NCBI GenBank assembly: GCA_029546925.1
Contig: JAKPQM010000131.1
Coordinates: forward strand, 1-43,705
Reading direction: 5' to 3'
DNA length: 43,705 nt
From: Actinomycetes bacterium
Lineage (GTDB): Bacteria; Actinomycetota; Coriobacteriia; Coriobacteriales; Atopobiaceae
The notes below the pieces were generated by a model that made no database searches, had not been told where the DNA came from, and saw nothing but the letters and a program-made list of their open reading frames with translations. The position numbers and the translations under genes were made by a program. Positions 8,818-18,884 of this stretch are shown here, piece by piece; positions within the stretch are counted from its first letter, which is position 1, and each line of letters begins with the position of its first letter.

Positions 8818-8865
8818 CCTGTCCCCTTGTCACCTGTCCCCTTGTCACCCTTGTCATGGTGTCAC
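8807..8865. repeat. Compound REP overlapping the RAYT 3' end
   Basis: A full REP unit (8807-8833, GTGACAAATG to TTGTCAC) begins inside the last codons of the RAYT gene. It is followed by two partial units, each ending TTGTCAC or GTGTCAC, up to 8865. The nested TTGTCAC repeats suggest repeated insertion or slippage. Confidence 0.8.
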
Positions 8866-8897
8866 CTGATGGCGGGAAGGGGACGATCCTCGCCACG

Positions 8898-10169
8898 CTA
8901 TTCGGCAGCCTCGAAGATCGTCCGCACGTGCTCGCGCCGCACCCAGATGAACAGGATGTTCGCGAAGATCGCGGCGATGCCGCAGACGGTGATGCAGACG
9001 CGATAGTCGAGCAGCTCGCCGAGCGCGCCCACGCCCACGGCGAACACGCTGCAGACCGCCGTGGTATACGCGACCTGAAAGGCATTCACGCGCGAACGCA
9101 TATGCTCGGGTATGTAGCGCTGCATGCCTGACGAGCGCAGGATGATGCTGTTGCTGGCAAGGAACCCGCACGCAGCCCGATTGGCGAGCATCAGGGGGAA
9201 CGAGAGCCACAGAAGACAGGTGTCCATGAGATCGTAGAAAAGGTAGACGAAGAAGCAGAGGCCGAAGCGCTTCTCGCGCGGGATCTTGACCCTGTATTGG
9301 AAGGCGCTTCCAAGGGAGCGGCCCGCGAATTCCGCGCCCGAGAAGAGCGCGTACATGGCCGCGGAGAAACCCGGTGCGGTACGGAAGAACGCGATGAGGA
9401 TGGGCGTGTAGCCGGTGGCGAGACCGCTGGAGAAGGCCATATAGCCGAAGAGGCCCCGCAATCCCCGCTCGTCTTTAAGGTAGGAGGCCATCTCGCGGAT
9501 ATCCGAGATCCATGAGGAGAGCGTGTAGGCTTCCTCCTTCTCCGTGCGCTCGCGGGGCTCCACATGGATAAGGCTCTCGATGCCCGCCGCCGCGATCGCA
9601 AGGCCGCCCTGGATGATGAGGATCATGGCCACGCCGATGGCATCGAGCAGCACCGCGCCGAGCGGCGCCATGATAACCGTGAGGGTGGTATAGAGCATCG
9701 ATGAGACGGCATAGCCCTTCTGCTCGGCGCCCGAGGGTATGACCTCGGGGTAGATGCTCGTCCACGCGAGCTCGTCCACTGCCTCGAGGCAGGCGAGCAG
9801 CAGGGACACGATCAGGTACCCGATATAGGAGAATTCGAAGAACATGAGGTAGAGACCCAGAAGCGCATAAGCGATGCCGCAGACGGCGTCTCCAGACACG
9901 AGGAAGGCCTTCCGGGGCAAGCGGTCCATGATCGGCGAGATGATGAGCGGCACGAACACGTAGGGCACGAGCTCGACGGCGATGATGAGGGCCGAGGCCA
10001 ACGTGGAGCCCGTCTCGTCGAAGACGAAGAACGAGAGCGCGAACCGACCGGCGATAAGGCCGGCGGCACCGAGGGCGGAGGCTGCTGTGACCAGCGTGAA
10101 GTCGCGCGTCCAGAGTTTCGGATCAGCATGTTGGGAAGATTCGGTTTCCCCGAACGAGGTGGGTTTCAT
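8898..10169 (-). CDS. Major facilitator superfamily transporter
   Basis: Twelve-helix secondary transporter of 423 residues, probably an exporter. Hydrophobic helices occur throughout. The loop between TM2 and TM3 reads PIMDRLPRKAFLVSGD, matching the MFS motif A pattern D-R-x-x-R/K. A central cytoplasmic loop (about 190-215, EPRERTEKEEAYTL) splits the two six-helix halves. I chose the ATG at 10169 because GGAGGAA lies seven bases upstream; an ATG 48 bases further up lacks such a site. The gene stands alone between REP-rich segments, and the substrate cannot be told from sequence. Confidence 0.85.
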   Translation of the reverse strand: MKPTSFGETESSQHADPKLWTRDFTLVTAASALGAAGLIAGRFALSFFVFDETGSTLASALIIAVELVPYVFVPLIISPIMDRLPRKAFLVSGDAVCGIAYALLGLYLMFFEFSYIGYLIVSLLLACLEAVDELAWTSIYPEVIPSGAEQKGYAVSSMLYTTLTVIMAPLGAVLLDAIGVAMILIIQGGLAIAAAGIESLIHVEPRERTEKEEAYTLSSWISDIREMASYLKDERGLRGLFGYMAFSSGLATGYTPILIAFFRTAPGFSAAMYALFSGAEFAGRSLGSAFQYRVKIPREKRFGLCFFVYLFYDLMDTCLLWLSFPLMLANRAACGFLASNSIILRSSGMQRYIPEHMRSRVNAFQVAYTTAVCSVFAVGVGALGELLDYRVCITVCGIAAIFANILFIWVRREHVRTIFEAAE

Positions 10170-10519
10170 GGAAGGTTCCTCCGGCAGGATCGTGGCAGGG
10201 GGATGCGAAAACGGCATCCTGCGGCTGCCTTGCAGAGACGTGCATAGGCGATCTGGCTAGCTGCGGAGTCTATCCATGAACCTCGACCCTTCTGGAACCG
10301 TATTGGTAGCCGGATAAGTGTAGCACACGCGAGCTGATGAGGAAGGCGTGTATCCCAAAGCGCCTCTGAAGGATGCTTCCCCGGAAATGGATGCACAGAC
10401 GTGCTTTCAAGCGGAGATGATTCCGCCCGAGAAGCCGCACGGACCCGCGCACGTGCCGCCTTTCGAAGCCGTAAGCGTCAGGCGAACATATTCCCAACCC
10501 CCGGCACCGGGGAGATTCC
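10170..10519. other. Gene-free stretch with one GC hairpin
   Basis: I see no coding region here. It holds the leader of the MFS gene and a short hairpin, CCCCGG (10499-10504) with CCGGGG (10507-10512). The hairpin lies just downstream of the four-helix protein gene and may end its message, although it lacks a T-run. Confidence 0.5.
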
Positions 10520-11059
10520 CTATGCAGAGCCCTTCTCACGGATGAACACGATCTCTGCAAGGTCGGAGCGGATGCGCCAGAGGCAGACCGCGGCAAGGAG
10601 CATGATCAGCGCGAACGACACGGAGAGCACGGGCGCTCCCCCATCGCCTGCCGTAAACGGCAGCACAAGCCCGTGGACGAGGGCGGCAGCACCGCACACG
10701 GCATCCCCCACCGCGCCCACGAGGAGCTTCGTCGGAAGCGCAGGCACACTCGCGGTGTAGACATGGCCGCGCATCGGATCCTGTTCGCGGGAAAGACGGA
10801 ATAGGGCGGCGGCGGACAAAGCGGTGCCTATCGCACCGATTGCAAAGGGGATGACCACGTAGAAAGCCCCGAAGCTGCCCGGAGCCGGGATGCAGCCCGC
10901 GCCAACCAAGCAGACGATCGATGCGATGAGCAGCTGCCGCGCATCCTTGAGAAATGATGCGCGGATCTCGCCGCTGGGCCAGCTCCAGCGCGTGCCCGCA
11001 TACTCGTAACCGCCGTCTTCGGTCGGCACGTAGTCCTTGAGATGATCGCGCCTACCCAT
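10520..11059 (-). CDS. Four-helix membrane protein of unknown function
   Basis: The 179 residues have a soluble, aromatic-rich N-terminus (1-40, YEYAGTRWSWPSGEIR). Four hydrophobic helices follow, at about 42-62, 66-88, 110-132 and 138-160, and a short charged tail. The site GGGAGG lies about 11 bases before the ATG. I do not recognise the family. The region covering the ribosome site and first seven codons is duplicated just upstream (11142-11210). There a second start opens a 36-codon reading that ends on a TAG overlapping this ATG, so translation may be coupled to a decoy leader. Confidence 0.75.
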   Translation of the reverse strand: MGRRDHLKDYVPTEDGGYEYAGTRWSWPSGEIRASFLKDARQLLIASIVCLVGAGCIPAPGSFGAFYVVIPFAIGAIGTALSAAALFRLSREQDPMRGHVYTASVPALPTKLLVGAVGDAVCGAAALVHGLVLPFTAGDGGAPVLSVSFALIMLLAAVCLWRIRSDLAEIVFIREKGSA

Positions 11060-11252
11060 AGCCTATCCGCCTCCCAAAGCGTGACAAACGACCTGTCCCC
11101 TTGTCACGCGGGTCAAGCGTGACAACGACCTGTCCCCTTGTGAGATGATCGCGCCTACCCATAGCCTATCCACCTCCCAAAGCGTGACAAACGACCTGTC
11201 CCCTTGTCATATCGCGGTCCAAAGCGTGACAAACGACCTGTCCCCTTGTCAC
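11039..11252. repeat. REP cluster with 69-bp direct duplication
   Basis: REP units lie at 11081-11107, 11119-11142 (truncated), 11184-11210 and 11226-11252. The 69 bases 11039-11107 recur at 11142-11210 with two differences, a 103-base period. The duplicated unit includes the ribosome site and first codons of the neighbouring membrane protein plus one REP. The last unit contains the stop codon of pepF (TGA within GTGACAAG). This block separates pepF from the next gene. Confidence 0.88.
11052..11162 (-). other. Possible 36-codon leader reading created by duplication
   Basis: An ATG at 11162 with its own copied GGGAGG site begins with the same seven residues as the downstream gene (MGRRDHL). 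It then reads through REP sequence to a TAG at 11052-11054. That stop overlaps the downstream ATG (11057-11059) within TATGGGTAG. Whether it is translated is unknown. Confidence 0.3.
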
Positions 11253-12961
11253 GCGATGCCGGTCAGATCGTAGTTCTCGAGCCAGTCCTTGGCCTTCTCG
11301 CAGACACCGCGCAGGCATGCCTCATCGAAGGGGCTCACAAGACCTGCATGGGCGAGGAGCTCGGTGAAGACGCGGCTGCCGCCTTGGAGCGTGTAGGCCA
11401 TGTAATGCTCCCAGGCGTTCTTCGGATCCTCTTGGATCATGGCCCAGAACCCGAGGGCGACGGTCTGGGCGAGGCAGTAGTCGATGTAGTAGAAGGGGCT
11501 CTCGTAGATATGGCTCTGGCGCTGCCAGCCCTCCCCTTCCGCGTAGAAGGGGATGTCGCCGTCGAGGCGCACCCACGGCATATAGGTGCCGAGGAGCTCC
11601 TTCCAAGCGGCATGACGCTCCGCAGGCGTCATCTCCGGTCTCTCATAGACGATATGCTGGAAGTGATCGACCATCGTGCCGTAGGGAATGAACGTGACGC
11701 CACCGGCAAGGTGGCTGTAGAGGTACTTGCGGGTATCGGGGCCGAAGAAGCCCTCGCACCACGGCCACGCGAAGAACTCCATGGACATGGAGTGGACCTC
11801 GCAGGACTCCATGCCGCCCCAGATATAGGAGACGGGAATGCGCGCGCGGTTCATGTAGGCCTCGAAGGCATGGCCCGCCTCATGGGTTATGACCTCGACA
11901 TCGCCCTGCGTGCCGTTGAAATTGGCGAAGATGAAGGGAACCTCGTACGCGAGCAGCCCCGTGCAGTAGCCGCCGCTCTCCTTGCCCTCGGTGGAGAGCA
12001 CGTCCATGAGCTCCTGGTCGAGCATGACGTTGAAGAACTCGCTGGTCTCAGGGGAAAGCTCGTCGTAGAATCTCTTGCCGTTGGCGATGATGTCGTCGGA
12101 CGTGCCCTGCGGGCGCGGATTGCCCGAGCGGAACATGAGGGCGGCATCGGCGAAGGAGAGCGGATACGCTACGCCGAGGCGCTTCGCCTGTGCCCGGTAG
12201 ATCTCGTCGCAGAGCGGCACGAGATAGCTCACCACAGCTGAGCGGAACTTCTCGATGTCCTCCTTGGCGTAGCAGTTGCGCTGCATGCGGTCGTAGCCGA
12301 GTGGCGTATAGCCGTCGTGACCGAGTTTTCTGCCCATGGTGTCGCGCAGGTGCGTGAGCTCGTCGTAGATGCGGTCGAGATCGGCCTGGTGCTCCTTATA
12401 CCAGCTGCCCTCGGCCTTCCAGGCAGCCAGGCGCACGGCATCGTCGGCATCGGTCTTGAAGGGCATGAGCTGCGAGAGGGTGTAGGTCGAGCCTTGGAAG
12501 GGAATCTGCGCGGAGGCTATGAGCTTGGCGTACTCGGTGGCGAGCTTGTTCTCGGCTTGCAGCTCGGGAATGATGGCCTCCGAGAAGGCGCGGGCCTCGA
12601 TCTCGGCGTTCAGGAACATGAGGTCGCCATATTCGGCTTCGAAGTCCGGACGGAAGGGGCTTTCGAGCATGGCGTAGGTCCACGCCTGCTTGGGAGCCTG
12701 CAACAGGGGCAGGTTCTCGTTCCAGAACTCCTGCTCGGCCTCGTAGAATGCATCGCGCGTATCGATGGAATGGCGGATGAAGACGAGGTTCGACAGGGTA
12801 TCGATCTCCTTCTCGAGATCCTCCCTCTCGAGGAAGGCGGCCTTGGCCTCGGCGTAGCTTCGGGCGGCCTTCAGGCGTGCGGTCAGGCCGTCGATGCGGG
12901 CGCAGGCCGCCTCAAGATCCGGACGTTCGTAGGGCATATCCTTGAATTTGAGCTTCTCCAC
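11249..12961 (-). CDS. pepF: Oligoendopeptidase F-type metallopeptidase (M3 family)
   Basis: Cytoplasmic zinc endopeptidase that degrades imported oligopeptides, 570 residues. The catalytic motif HEAGHAFEAY is followed about 25 residues later by the third-ligand helix GGMESCEVHSMSMEFF, as in M3B enzymes. The N-terminal two thirds are helical with the typical opening KFKDMPYERPDL. I chose the GTG at 12961 because AAGGAG lies seven bases upstream; the ATG at 12994 lacks one. It lies near the opp operon, which fits a peptide-use role, although REPs and other genes separate them. The stop codon lies within a REP element. Confidence 0.92.
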   Translation of the reverse strand: MEKLKFKDMPYERPDLEAACARIDGLTARLKAARSYAEAKAAFLEREDLEKEIDTLSNLVFIRHSIDTRDAFYEAEQEFWNENLPLLQAPKQAWTYAMLESPFRPDFEAEYGDLMFLNAEIEARAFSEAIIPELQAENKLATEYAKLIASAQIPFQGSTYTLSQLMPFKTDADDAVRLAAWKAEGSWYKEHQADLDRIYDELTHLRDTMGRKLGHDGYTPLGYDRMQRNCYAKEDIEKFRSAVVSYLVPLCDEIYRAQAKRLGVAYPLSFADAALMFRSGNPRPQGTSDDIIANGKRFYDELSPETSEFFNVMLDQELMDVLSTEGKESGGYCTGLLAYEVPFIFANFNGTQGDVEVITHEAGHAFEAYMNRARIPVSYIWGGMESCEVHSMSMEFFAWPWCEGFFGPDTRKYLYSHLAGGVTFIPYGTMVDHFQHIVYERPEMTPAERHAAWKELLGTYMPWVRLDGDIPFYAEGEGWQRQSHIYESPFYYIDYCLAQTVALGFWAMIQEDPKNAWEHYMAYTLQGGSRVFTELLAHAGLVSPFDEACLRGVCEKAKDWLENYDLTGIA

Positions 12962-13140
12962 GGGTTTCTCCTTCTTGCACCGGCATTTCAGCACCTACCA
13001 GTGTAGCGTTTATCCGCAGACGCGCTGGCGGAATGGGCCTCTCCCCCATTCAGCCGGGATTTCCAGCCATGACCGCGAACATCCCGGTCTGCACGCGAAC
13101 ACCATGGGGATGTTCATACGGGTGGCGGCGAGGATGTGCG

Positions 13141-13196
13141 TTTCCCCAGCAAGATCCCCATCGACTGTGCAGTCGCCGAGGATCTATCTGGGCAAA
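13141..13196. repeat. Palindromic repeat family B, copy 1
   Basis: Imperfect inverted repeat centred on GACTGTGCAGTC (13163-13174). The outer arms are TTTCCCCAGCAAGATCC on the left and GATCTATCTGGGCAAA on the right. It resembles copy 2 (13237-13292) and copy 3 (26525-26592). The family is distinct from the REP elements and I do not recognise it. Confidence 0.75.
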
Positions 13197-13236
13197 TGCC
13201 TTCCCGGAGCACTGCTCTCATACCTCTCCCGATGCG

Positions 13237-13292
13237 TCTTCCCAGCAAGGTCCCTATCGGCTGTACAGTCACCGAGGACCTTGCTGGGGAAA
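13237..13292. repeat. Palindromic repeat family B, copy 2
   Basis: Inverted repeat centred on GGCTGTACAGTC (13259-13270). The arms CTTCCCAGCAAGGTCC and GGACCTTGCTGGGGAA pair almost perfectly. It lies 40 bases from copy 1, in the gap between pepF and the next gene. Confidence 0.78.
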
Positions 13293-13325
13293 CAGCGGGG
13301 ATGGAGAAGTCTGTGCCGGCGCACC

Positions 13326-13931
13326 TCACCAGTCGGGGCTGTAGGGGCTGCTCCAAGGATCCCAGCCTTCCCAGCTCGTGATGAAGCGGATGCCCGGGCG
13401 GCTCGTCTCGCTGCTCGTAGCGAAGTTCTCGGGCTCATCAGGCTGGTCGGCCGGATACACGTCTATCGCCCAGACCCCCACCCTCGTGGGATCGTCGCCG
13501 TTGTAGGTGCAGTCCACAACGTGCAGCTCCCACACCGTGCCATCCGGCGCAGTGACGGTGGCGCGGCTCATGACGAAGACGCTGCCGGTAGGTATGCTGC
13601 CAAGGGTCTGACGACCAGACAGGTCCGGAGCGAGCGAACCCCCGCCGAGGGTGCCCATGAGCTCCTCTGCATCGGCAGCAAGCTCCGCGTCTTGGGATCG
13701 AGCGGCCTCCGAGAAGGCCGCCACGAGGCCGTCGGTATCGGAGTCCGCGATGAGGGAGCCGACCTCCTCCAAGCAAGCCGCAGCGGCCTTCTCGCCAGAC
13801 ATCGTGGAGCGCGGGCCATAGCCGACGGTCGAGGGCCGCCATAGCAGGGCACAGCCGATCGGCACTACTACCAGTACCAGCAGAGCCGCCCCCGCCAGCA
13901 GAAATATGATCCGCTTCCCGCAGCCATGCAT
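13326..13931 (-). CDS. Membrane-anchored hypothetical protein
   Basis: With the ATG at 13931 (GAGGAGGG nine bases upstream) the product has 201 residues. A short basic start is followed by one hydrophobic helix (about 8-29). The rest is an extracellular domain: first a helical acidic part (about 45-100, SGEKAAAACLEEVGSLIADS), then a beta-like part (about 105-165, FVMSRATVTAPDGTVWELHVVDC). It ends in a Trp/Pro-rich tail. The layout resembles small lipoprotein-like DUF5104 proteins, but that match is a guess. An earlier in-frame ATG at 14126 has both a ribosome site and a promoter-like box and would add 65 Arg-rich residues; see the frameshift finding. Confidence 0.65.
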   Translation of the reverse strand: MHGCGKRIIFLLAGAALLVLVVVPIGCALLWRPSTVGYGPRSTMSGEKAAAACLEEVGSLIADSDTDGLVAAFSEAARSQDAELAADAEELMGTLGGGSLAPDLSGRQTLGSIPTGSVFVMSRATVTAPDGTVWELHVVDCTYNGDDPTRVGVWAIDVYPADQPDEPENFATSSETSRPGIRFITSWEGWDPWSSPYSPDW

Positions 13932-14285
13932 AGCAGGCCACCCTCCTCTTCTCGCCGAAATACCGGCCTTCGTCCCAACGATACCGCGCATAGAACGCAT
14001 CCCGCAGCTCCGGATCAGCCGAGAAACCCACCGATCCGAATGCGATGGGACCTCATATGCTTGGTGTTGTAGCTGGGTCGTATCGGAGTTCAAGACGGCT
14101 TGGAGAGCATTCGGATCAACCCCCATAGCAATCTCCGCCCGAATCGATGACCCCTATGATCCTAAACCAGCCAGCATTATAACAGGAACGGGAGAAGCCC
14201 CCTCTTTTCCACAGCAGCGCTCGCCGATGGCTGGGAAATCCAGGGTACGGGTCGAAACATCGAAACGCGCGGGATGGGTTCGTTC
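13932..14285 (-). pseudogene. Possible frameshifted remnant upstream of the anchored protein
   Basis: On the minus strand an ATG at 14126 follows GGCGGAG and an extended -10 box. Its first ~30 codons look protein-like (PNALQAVLNSDTTQLQHQAY). After about 14030 the same frame becomes Arg-rich, while the +1 frame becomes protein-like (GFSADPELRDAFYARYRWDE). This switch suggests a frameshift in an old gene. I do not recognise the product. Confidence 0.3.
14176..14184 (-). promoter_or_regulatory. Extended -10 promoter element
   Basis: On the minus strand the sequence reads TGTTATAAT, an exact extended -10 (TG-n-TATAAT), about 50 bases upstream of the ATG at 14126. No clear -35 box is seen, as is usual for extended -10 promoters. 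It would serve the remnant and the anchored protein. Confidence 0.5.
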
Positions 14286-15761
14286 TCACGGAACCGAATC
14301 GCGCCCCAGAAAGATCGCCGCTCCACCCACCAGCACGAAAGCAGCAAGCGTTGCGGCGACAGCCAGCCATGCGCCCGTGAGGGAGACGAGGCAGGTCGCA
14401 GCGACCACGGCAAAGAGCGAGAGCTCGAAACTCATGCGCCGGTACACCCCGGGCAGCACGACGCGGGAAATCCCGCCGCACACGACCGCGGCAACGTCGA
14501 TCAGCACGCAGATGGCACACGCCTGCGGAGCGAGGCACCAATGCCCCAACACCGTGACGCTCACGAAGCACGACGTTAGTATCGAAAGAAGCAGCGCGGG
14601 CAGGGAGTCCGCCGCGAGGAGCCGCAACGTCCCAAAGGGCAAGAGCGGTCGAATGAGACGGTTGTCCTCGTCTGCATTGAAGACGCGGACAAGCTCCCGC
14701 GCGCTGTGGTAATTCATAAGCAGCATGGCAGCGCCGGGCGCCAGCATCTCTTTGCCCAGCACTCCCAGGCACAGTGCGCCTAACAGGGGCACGTAAACGC
14801 CGGCGAAGAGCAGAATGTCTGCCAAGCTCTCGGGCCGCCGCAGGTGGACGAGAACGGCACGCGATACAAGCGTCCTCCAGCCGCAGCACCCCAATGGCAG
14901 CTTCAGGAGCCTGCCCCTCCGTTCAAGGCGAGCGTTCCTGTCCAATTCGCGGTACAGCTCGCGATTCGTGAGACGCAGCCAGCGCATCGTCGACGACCTC
15001 GCGTCCAAAACAGCCTCGCACGCGAGGGAGGGCATGCAGACATTCCGCTCGAGGATGGTATAAGATGCGGCCAGCGAGAGTGCCAAAGCGAGGAGCACCA
15101 GCTCCGGCACGGCGGGCACCCGCAGCAACGCTGCTGATGCGGCCATCGCACACACTGCGGCGACAGCCAGCAGCAGGGCACCCGCTGGGAACGCATCCGT
15201 CCTTTCGCGCACGAGACGGGCTTCGGCGACCACGCAAGGAAGGAGCGTCGTGCAAAGCCCCGCAAGGGCGGAGAGCGCTGCAGCCCGCACACGCATCGCG
15301 GCTGCCATGCCGCTCGTGGCAAGAAGCCCCGCCAACACTCCGAGCACGCAAGCGACCGCACATCTCAGCACGACATCCGAGGCCGTCATGGCCACAAGCG
15401 CGGGCCTGCTTCCCGATAGCCACGAGATGTCTGCCGACAACAGGCGGAAGGGCGATCTCCGCAGCGCCTGCAGCGCACGGGCAAGCGCCGCCGCACACCA
15501 TGCCCCCATCACGAATCCAAGCGGAATGTGCGCGAGCTCTGCAGGCAGAAATGCCAGCAATCCTGCAGCGAAACGCTCCAGCGCGGCCCACGAGAACAAC
15601 AGCCATGCCACGCCGACCGCCAGCACATATGCCAGATACCAGGCTCCCAGGAAATTCTTCGAGTCATCGATGCTCGTGCCGGTCACCCATAGCAGCCAGT
15701 CGAGATCCTGCCGCAGATGCCTTCCCCGTATGCGGAGCGCCGCCATGACGCGCCCATCCAT
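14286..15761 (-). CDS. ABC-2 type multi-helix membrane protein (permease of adjacent ATPase)
   Basis: The 491 residues contain about ten to twelve hydrophobic helices, with a soluble basic stretch in the middle (about 255-300, LRLTNRELYRELDRNARLERRGR). The TAATG junction with the ATPase gene (one-base overlap) shows translational coupling. Together they form a two-gene ABC exporter. The membrane part has no clear family motif; ABC-2 assignment rests on context and topology. High Ala/Leu/Arg content and the lack of a binding protein argue for export of an unknown substrate. Confidence 0.75.
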   Translation of the reverse strand: MDGRVMAALRIRGRHLRQDLDWLLWVTGTSIDDSKNFLGAWYLAYVLAVGVAWLLFSWAALERFAAGLLAFLPAELAHIPLGFVMGAWCAAALARALQALRRSPFRLLSADISWLSGSRPALVAMTASDVVLRCAVACVLGVLAGLLATSGMAAAMRVRAAALSALAGLCTTLLPCVVAEARLVRERTDAFPAGALLLAVAAVCAMAASAALLRVPAVPELVLLALALSLAASYTILERNVCMPSLACEAVLDARSSTMRWLRLTNRELYRELDRNARLERRGRLLKLPLGCCGWRTLVSRAVLVHLRRPESLADILLFAGVYVPLLGALCLGVLGKEMLAPGAAMLLMNYHSARELVRVFNADEDNRLIRPLLPFGTLRLLAADSLPALLLSILTSCFVSVTVLGHWCLAPQACAICVLIDVAAVVCGGISRVVLPGVYRRMSFELSLFAVVAATCLVSLTGAWLAVAATLAAFVLVGGAAIFLGRDSVP

Positions 15762-16408
15762 TAGACGATCTCCTCATGCAGTCCATGGTCATCCAAGCAG
15801 AGCGTGCGGGTGGGAATGCACGTCGGCACGCTTCCATGGATGCTGAGCAGCACTGCGGAGCCTTCAGCCGAGAGTTTATCCAACTCCGCGCCGAGCACCC
15901 GTGCTGCGTCGGCATCGATGGGTGCGAAGGGCTCGTCGAGTAGGAGCACCTTGGAACGCATGGCAAGCGCAAGCGTCAACGCCAGCTTGTAGCGCATCCC
16001 CCGCGAGAGCGCCGAGGGGAGCGCGTCCAGTGCGTCCGCTAGACGGAACGCCTCCGCAAGGGCGAGGGCGCGCCGCTCCGCCTCCTCGTCCCCGTTGGCT
16101 CGTGAGACCAGCTCAAGATGCTCGCGGCCGGTGAGATCGTCGTAGAACGCGGGGACGTCCGGCACCAAGGCAAGACCGGCAAGACCTTTCCGAGCGAGCG
16201 AGAACAGGGGCCTTCCCAAGAAGCTGATCGCGCCTGCGCGCGGTCTCAGCTGCCCTGCGAGGCAGCGCAGGAGGGTTGACTTGCCCGAGCCGTTTATCCC
16301 CCGCAGGAACACGATCTCGCCACGTTCGAGCGACAGATCGAGACCAGTCAATACCGGTCTTCGGGTGTAGGAGAAACATAGATTCCGCGCCTCGAGCAGC
16401 ATGCCCAT
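15761..16408 (-). CDS. ABC transporter ATP-binding protein
   Basis: ATPase of the exporter pair, 215 residues. Walker A is GINGSGKST (about residues 37-45). The Q-loop region is hard to place. The signature is degenerate: PSALSRGMRYKLALT replaces LSGGQ-type residues with LSRGM. Walker B is VLLLDEP, and the H-loop reads SIHGS. The degenerate signature is common in bacteriocin- or ABC-2-linked ATPases. The ATG at 16408 has GAAGGGGG six bases upstream; an ATG at 16429 is possible. Confidence 0.83.
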   Translation of the reverse strand: MGMLLEARNLCFSYTRRPVLTGLDLSLERGEIVFLRGINGSGKSTLLRCLAGQLRPRAGAISFLGRPLFSLARKGLAGLALVPDVPAFYDDLTGREHLELVSRANGDEEAERRALALAEAFRLADALDALPSALSRGMRYKLALTLALAMRSKVLLLDEPFAPIDADAARVLGAELDKLSAEGSAVLLSIHGSVPTCIPTRTLCLDDHGLHEEIV

Positions 16409-16828
16409 GAAAGCCCCCTTCAGACTCATTCTCCATGCTATCACGCACGCGATTGCCGTCGCCTCGCACGGACATACGATCGTATTTACGCATCCTGTTA
16501 ATTTCGCTACCCGACAAATAACCAAAGATCACCCATGCGTCGGGCGTAGGAATTCTCATCTATGACGGCCTCTGTCATAGATTCTCACTTCAAGTCTGCG
16601 TTGACCACCAACTAGCCGCAGGAACCACATCCATGCCGCGCCCGTAGACGCGTTGTTGCCTCGGTCTCCACGGTATCCCCCGCAAAGTCGAGCTGGAATG
16701 TGCATGCGGCTCGGGAGGTTTATGGAACTGTTGCTCCCCGTATGAGAGCAAACAGGGTTTACAAGATGCCTGGAGACACATGTTCATGTCTCCAGGCCAG
16801 AACGAGAGAACCGCTGGGCAGGTAGGCC
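16409..16828. other. Gene-free stretch with two inverted repeats
   Basis: No gene is supported. ATCTATGAC (16558-16566) pairs with GTCATAGAT (16574-16582), a possible operator upstream of the ABC pair. CCTGGAGACA (16769-16778) pairs with TGTCTCCAGG (16787-16796), a strong hairpin 33 bases past the end of the glucosidase remnant, probably its terminator, though no T-run follows. Confidence 0.55.
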
Positions 16829-18406
<1,578 letters not shown>

Positions 18407-18623
18407 CTGCGGAAACATAGCTCTCAGGTACCATGCGGAAGACGAAAATCCACCTCGGGGGGGGGATGGCGGCTATGCGCCGGTGGTCTTTACGCCCAAG
18501 GGGAGGGGGTACCCCCCCGCTACCTGCTGAAACTCTGAAAATCGCTGGAAAATCCCCGAATCATGGCGCTTTCCGCACACCACGGGGCACGCCCTTTGGC
18601 GCAACCGACGCTCTGCGTGCGCC
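18407..18623. other. G/C-homopolymer-rich gap with perfect palindrome
   Basis: No gene seen. The gap has a run of ten G near 18459 and the perfect palindrome GGGGGTACCCCC (18505-18516). It lies between the convergent exonuclease and XRE genes and may end both messages. Confidence 0.5.
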
Positions 18624-18884
18624 CTATGGCATGATCCGGTCTGTGCCGCCCGTGATCGGTATCGCGTCCATCTCCAACAGCGCGGCGGCGGAATCGGACG
18701 GCACGAGATAGAGCCCGTAGCCCAGGGCGTGGGCTATGCGGGCTAGCGTGCCCGCCTTAACGTCCGTGCCCTCTGACACGGCTACACTGATGTAGCCGCG
18801 CGAATGACCTAATGCCCTGCTTGCTTGCGATGCGCTCACCGATGAGCGGTCTATCATCGTCCGCAATGCTTGCGTGGTATCCAT
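18624..18884 (-). CDS. XRE-family DNA-binding protein
   Basis: Small transcriptional regulator, 86 residues. Residues about 6-55 form a Cro/CI-type helix-turn-helix (SSVSASQASRALGHSRGYIS as the core, then TLARIAHALGYGLYLVP). The C-terminus is short and acidic. The ATG at 18884 follows GGGGTGG; a GTG six bases earlier is less likely. It is divergent from the small plus-strand genes that follow and may control them or the exonuclease. This type is common in phages, plasmids and toxin-antitoxin loci. Confidence 0.8.
   Translation of the reverse strand: MDTTQALRTMIDRSSVSASQASRALGHSRGYISVAVSEGTDVKAGTLARIAHALGYGLYLVPSDSAAALLEMDAIPITGGTDRIMP

Larger units (their letters stand above)
12962..13325. 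other. Gene-free stretch with two palindromic repeats
   Basis: I see no supported gene. The stretch holds the two palindromic repeats listed separately and the upstream region of pepF. The longer open readings across it are low-complexity shadows of the repeats. Confidence 0.6.

Noticed and set aside
16409-16559. Small minus-strand reading upstream of the ABC ATPase
   Set aside because: It has no stop before running out of frame through the ATPase gene and no clear ribosome site; the ATPase frame is the real one.
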